NCBI RefSeq assembly: GCF_023264855.1
Contig: NZ_JAHFUW010000033.1
Coordinates: 1-52,215, forward strand
DNA length: 52,215 nt
Direction: 5' to 3'
Source: Herbiconiux sp.
Lineage (GTDB): Bacteria; Actinomycetota; Actinomycetes; Actinomycetales; Microbacteriaceae
The notes under the pieces are model-generated. The model was not told the origin of the DNA and did no database searches. It was given only the letters and a program-made list of their open reading frames with translations. The stretch's first letter is position 1, and every line of letters begins with the position of its first letter. The translations under genes and the position numbers were made by a program. Shown here piece after piece: positions 50,227 through 52,215 of the stretch.

Positions 50227-51000
50227 ATGCACAGCGATCGCCGCATCCTCTCGCGCGGCCGGGCGTTCCGGGCGATCAGCTCGGTGCTCCCAGATGCGCC
50301 CGTGGTGGTGCTGCTGCACGGCATCGGCGCCTCGCACCGTTATCTGAGCCATCTGCACGCCGAGCTGACGCGCACGTGCACCGTCCACTCCGTCGATCTG
50401 CCCGGCTTCGGCGGCCTGCCCAAGTCCGCCCAGGCTCCGGATGTGCCCGACATGGCCGGCGCCCTCGCCCGCGTGCTCGACCGCCTCGGCGCACGGGACG
50501 CGGTCGTCGTCGGCCACTCGATGGGTGCTCAGTGGGTGGTGGAGACCGCCGTGCAGCGCCCGGATCTCGCCCGGGCGGTCGTCGCGATCGGGCCGGTCTC
50601 CGATCGCGAGCACCGGTCGCTGCGGGCGCAGGGGGCCGCTCTAGCCCTGGACATCCTCGGCGAGCCGCCCCGTGTGAACACCGTCGTCTTCGCGGACTAC
50701 CTGCGCTGCGGGCCGGTGTACTTCCTGCGTGAGGCGCGCCCGATGATCCGCTATCCGATCGAAGACCGCATCCGCGAGCTCGCCGCGCCGTTGCTGGTCA
50801 TCCGGGGCGGCGACGACCCGATCGCCGGCCCCGCTTGGTGCGCACTGCTGAGCGAACGGGCCGTGCGGGGCACGCTCGTCGAGGTGCCCGGTCACCGGCA
50901 CGTCGTGCAGCACACGGCTCCGCGCGAGGTCGCGGCCGCCGTCCGCACGCTGATGTCCACGATCCCCGCCGCATCCACCCCACCGAGGAGCGCACGATGA
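50227..51000 (+). CDS. Alpha/beta hydrolase
   Basis: 257 residues. VVVLLHGIGASHRYLSHLH gives the oxyanion region, VDLPGFGGLPKSA the following loop, VVVGHSMGAQWVVETAVQRP the nucleophile elbow, LLVIRGGDDPIAG the acid and VPGHRHVVQHTAP the histidine. Complete triad. GAGGGG lies before the ATG. The stop overlaps the PPK2 start as ATGA, so the two proteins are co-produced; why a hydrolase should be tied to polyphosphate kinase is not clear. Substrate unknown. Confidence 0.88.
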   Translation: MHSDRRILSRGRAFRAISSVLPDAPVVVLLHGIGASHRYLSHLHAELTRTCTVHSVDLPGFGGLPKSAQAPDVPDMAGALARVLDRLGARDAVVVGHSMGAQWVVETAVQRPDLARAVVAIGPVSDREHRSLRAQGAALALDILGEPPRVNTVVFADYLRCGPVYFLREARPMIRYPIEDRIRELAAPLLVIRGGDDPIAGPAWCALLSERAVRGTLVEVPGHRHVVQHTAPREVAAAVRTLMSTIPAASTPPRSAR

Positions 51001-51845
51001 GCCACGAGAAGAACTCCGGCAAGAAGAAGTACCGTGACGCGAACGCACATCCGCGCCCCCGGATGCCCAAGCGCGCCTACGAGAAAGAACTCCGCCGCCT
51101 GCAGATCGAGCTGGTGAGCCTGCAGCAGTGGGTGACGGCATCCGGTGCCCGGGTGCTGATCATCTTCGAGGGTCGCGATGCGGCGGGGAAGGGCGGGGCG
51201 ATCAAGCGGATCATGCAGTACCTCAACCCGCGGACCGCGCGAGTCGTCGCCCTGCCGCAGCCGAGCGAGCGGGAGAAGGGGCAGTGGTATTTCCAGCGCT
51301 ACATCGAGCGTCTGCCGGCCGCCGGCGAGATCGTGCTGATGGATCGCTCCTGGTACAACCGGGCCGGTGTCGAGCGGGTGATGGGCTACTGCACCGACGA
51401 GCAGTACGAGCGTTTCCTGCGGCAGGTTCCGGTGGTCGAGCGGATGCTGGTCGACGACGGCATCATCGTGCTGAAGTACTGGTATTCGGTGAGCGACACC
51501 GAGCAGGAGAAGCGCTTCCGCCGTCGCCTGAACGACCCGATGCGCCGCTGGAAGCTCTCCTCCACCGACCTGCTGTCGATCACCCGATGGGAGGACTACT
51601 CCCGGGCGAAAGACGCCATGTTCGAGCGCACCGACATCGACGAGGCCCCCTGGTGGACGATCGAGAGCGACGACAAGCGCTCCTCCCGCATCAACACCAT
51701 CCATCACCTGCTCAGCCGCATCCCCTACGACCACCTCGACCCCGAGCCCGTCGACTTCCCGGATCGCCCCGGTGCCGTCGACGCCGACCGCCCGCCGCAG
51801 AACGGCCACCGCTTCGTCCCCGATCACGCCGCCGCCGTGGCCTGA
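50997..51845 (+). CDS. ppk2: Polyphosphate kinase 2
   Basis: 282 residues, single PPK2 domain. Walker A in IIFEGRDAAGKGGAIKRI, the Walker B Asp with the arginine lid in VLMDRSWYNRAGVERVMGYC, and downstream KYWYSVSDTEQEKRFRRRLN and WKLSSTDLLSITRWEDYSRA, all typical of the PPK2 family. Enzymes of this type phosphorylate nucleoside mono- or diphosphates from polyphosphate (or make polyphosphate from NTP). The single-domain length and sequence fit class I (NDP-preferring), but class cannot be fixed without an alignment. Basic lysine-rich N-terminus may help bind polyphosphate. Confidence 0.95.
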   Translation: MSHEKNSGKKKYRDANAHPRPRMPKRAYEKELRRLQIELVSLQQWVTASGARVLIIFEGRDAAGKGGAIKRIMQYLNPRTARVVALPQPSEREKGQWYFQRYIERLPAAGEIVLMDRSWYNRAGVERVMGYCTDEQYERFLRQVPVVERMLVDDGIIVLKYWYSVSDTEQEKRFRRRLNDPMRRWKLSSTDLLSITRWEDYSRAKDAMFERTDIDEAPWWTIESDDKRSSRINTIHHLLSRIPYDHLDPEPVDFPDRPGAVDADRPPQNGHRFVPDHAAAVA

Positions 51846-51881
51846 ATCCCGATGTCGGTGGGTGCTGATTGACTTATTCTC

Positions 51882-52215
51882 ATGAAGCAGTCGAGGGTGG
51901 TGTTCACCGAAACAGGCGAACGGTCACCGCATCCCGCTCCCGCCCGGGGCCCGCGCCCGGTCGCGCCTGCCTCCAGATCCAGGGTGTCGGGGTTCGGGTC
52001 GGTGTTCGCGCACCCATCCCTGCGGGACCGGCTCGACGAGCTTCTCCGGATGCTCCAGGACGACGAGCGGGACATCGCCGCGATAGAGGCTCGGCGGGCC
52101 CGGCACCTCGCCGAAGCCGCCGCGATCGCGGATCAGATCGCGTTGGCCGAACCCGGCGACGACGTCGACGGAGCACCCCCACCCCCGGTACGGGCCAGTC
52201 TCGGGCGGGACTCGT
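51882..52215 (+). CDS. DUF222/HNH endonuclease family protein (13E12-type), 3' end outside window
   Basis: An open frame of 111 codons runs from ATG 51882 to the right edge. The translation begins with a Pro/Arg-rich linker, then FAHPSLRDRLDELLRMLQDD and IAAIEARRARHLAEAAAIAD, the N-terminal helical start of the DUF222 proteins that carry a C-terminal HNH nuclease and occur in many copies in Microbacteriaceae. The HNH part is not in the window. TATTCT ends one base before this ATG, so transcription might begin inside and the true start could be one of the GTG codons at 51897 or 51900. Confidence 0.65.
   Translation, partial: MKQSRVVFTETGERSPHPAPARGPRPVAPASRSRVSGFGSVFAHPSLRDRLDELLRMLQDDERDIAAIEARRARHLAEAAAIADQIALAEPGDDVDGAPPPPVRASLGRDS

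Noticed and set aside
51882-52215. The DUF222/HNH gene as evidence of a mobile element
   Set aside because: Such genes are dispersed in Microbacteriaceae chromosomes; no integrase, terminal repeats or target duplication is visible here.

Overview
The window is about 52 kb of very GC-rich DNA from an actinobacterium, most likely a member of the Microbacteriaceae. Supporting signs are the codon bias with recurrent GGATGC/GCATCC words, many promoters placed for leaderless mRNAs, a DtxR/IdeR-type iron box, an AspT/AspD pair, and the start of a DUF222/HNH (13E12-type) gene at the right edge. Genus assignment is not possible from the sequence alone. No tRNA, rRNA, CRISPR array, transposase or phage gene was seen. 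Coding density is high and no gene-free gap exceeds 300 bases; the largest are 22811-23042 and 31759-31957.

Left part (1-10.7 kb): the 3' part of a CtpE-like P-type ATPase faces an AarF/UbiB-type kinase-like protein. Next is a tightly coupled minus-strand operon (10653 to 4454): an unknown membrane protein, an AspT-type aspartate:alanine antiporter, the aspartate 4-decarboxylase AspD, and a membrane protein joining a rhomboid-like N-terminus to an MprF-like DUF2156 aminoacyl-lipid transferase domain. This is the most interesting metabolic unit of the window.

10.8-22.8 kb: a DUF1023 hydrolase, a VOC protein, and an antibiotic-inactivation-like cluster (MGT-type glycosyltransferase divergent from a TetR regulator and a rifampicin-monooxygenase homologue). 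Then come glucose-6-phosphate isomerase, an alpha/beta hydrolase without a nucleophile, a PadR/HAAS pair, an XRE regulator with a tandem repeat, and three very small acidic or proline-rich proteins.

23-31.8 kb: an ABC exporter with a cognate histidine kinase and response regulator, a dihydrofolate-reductase-like gene whose expected start codon reads AGG, a Pr6Pr membrane protein, a CWB2-repeat secreted protein, a quinone oxidoreductase, and a VOC/hydrolase pair.

31.9-37.4 kb: a siderophore uptake operon (ATPase, lipoprotein, fused double permease) with an iron box and a strong terminator, an AraC regulator broken by an in-frame TAG, and a DUF2200 protein.

37.4-45.1 kb: a MarR/MATE efflux pair with a palindromic operator, an RraA-like protein behind a perfect 10-bp inverted repeat, a membrane protein, a Tat-exported protein, and a ribbon-helix-helix regulator with four operator half-sites leading into DUF4097 and a DrrAB-like exporter.

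45-52 kb: an SDR/HxlR pair, a GH3 glycosidase with a low-complexity insertion and a duplicated 3' flank, a GT2 glycosyltransferase, an alpha/beta hydrolase coupled to PPK2, and the truncated HNH gene.
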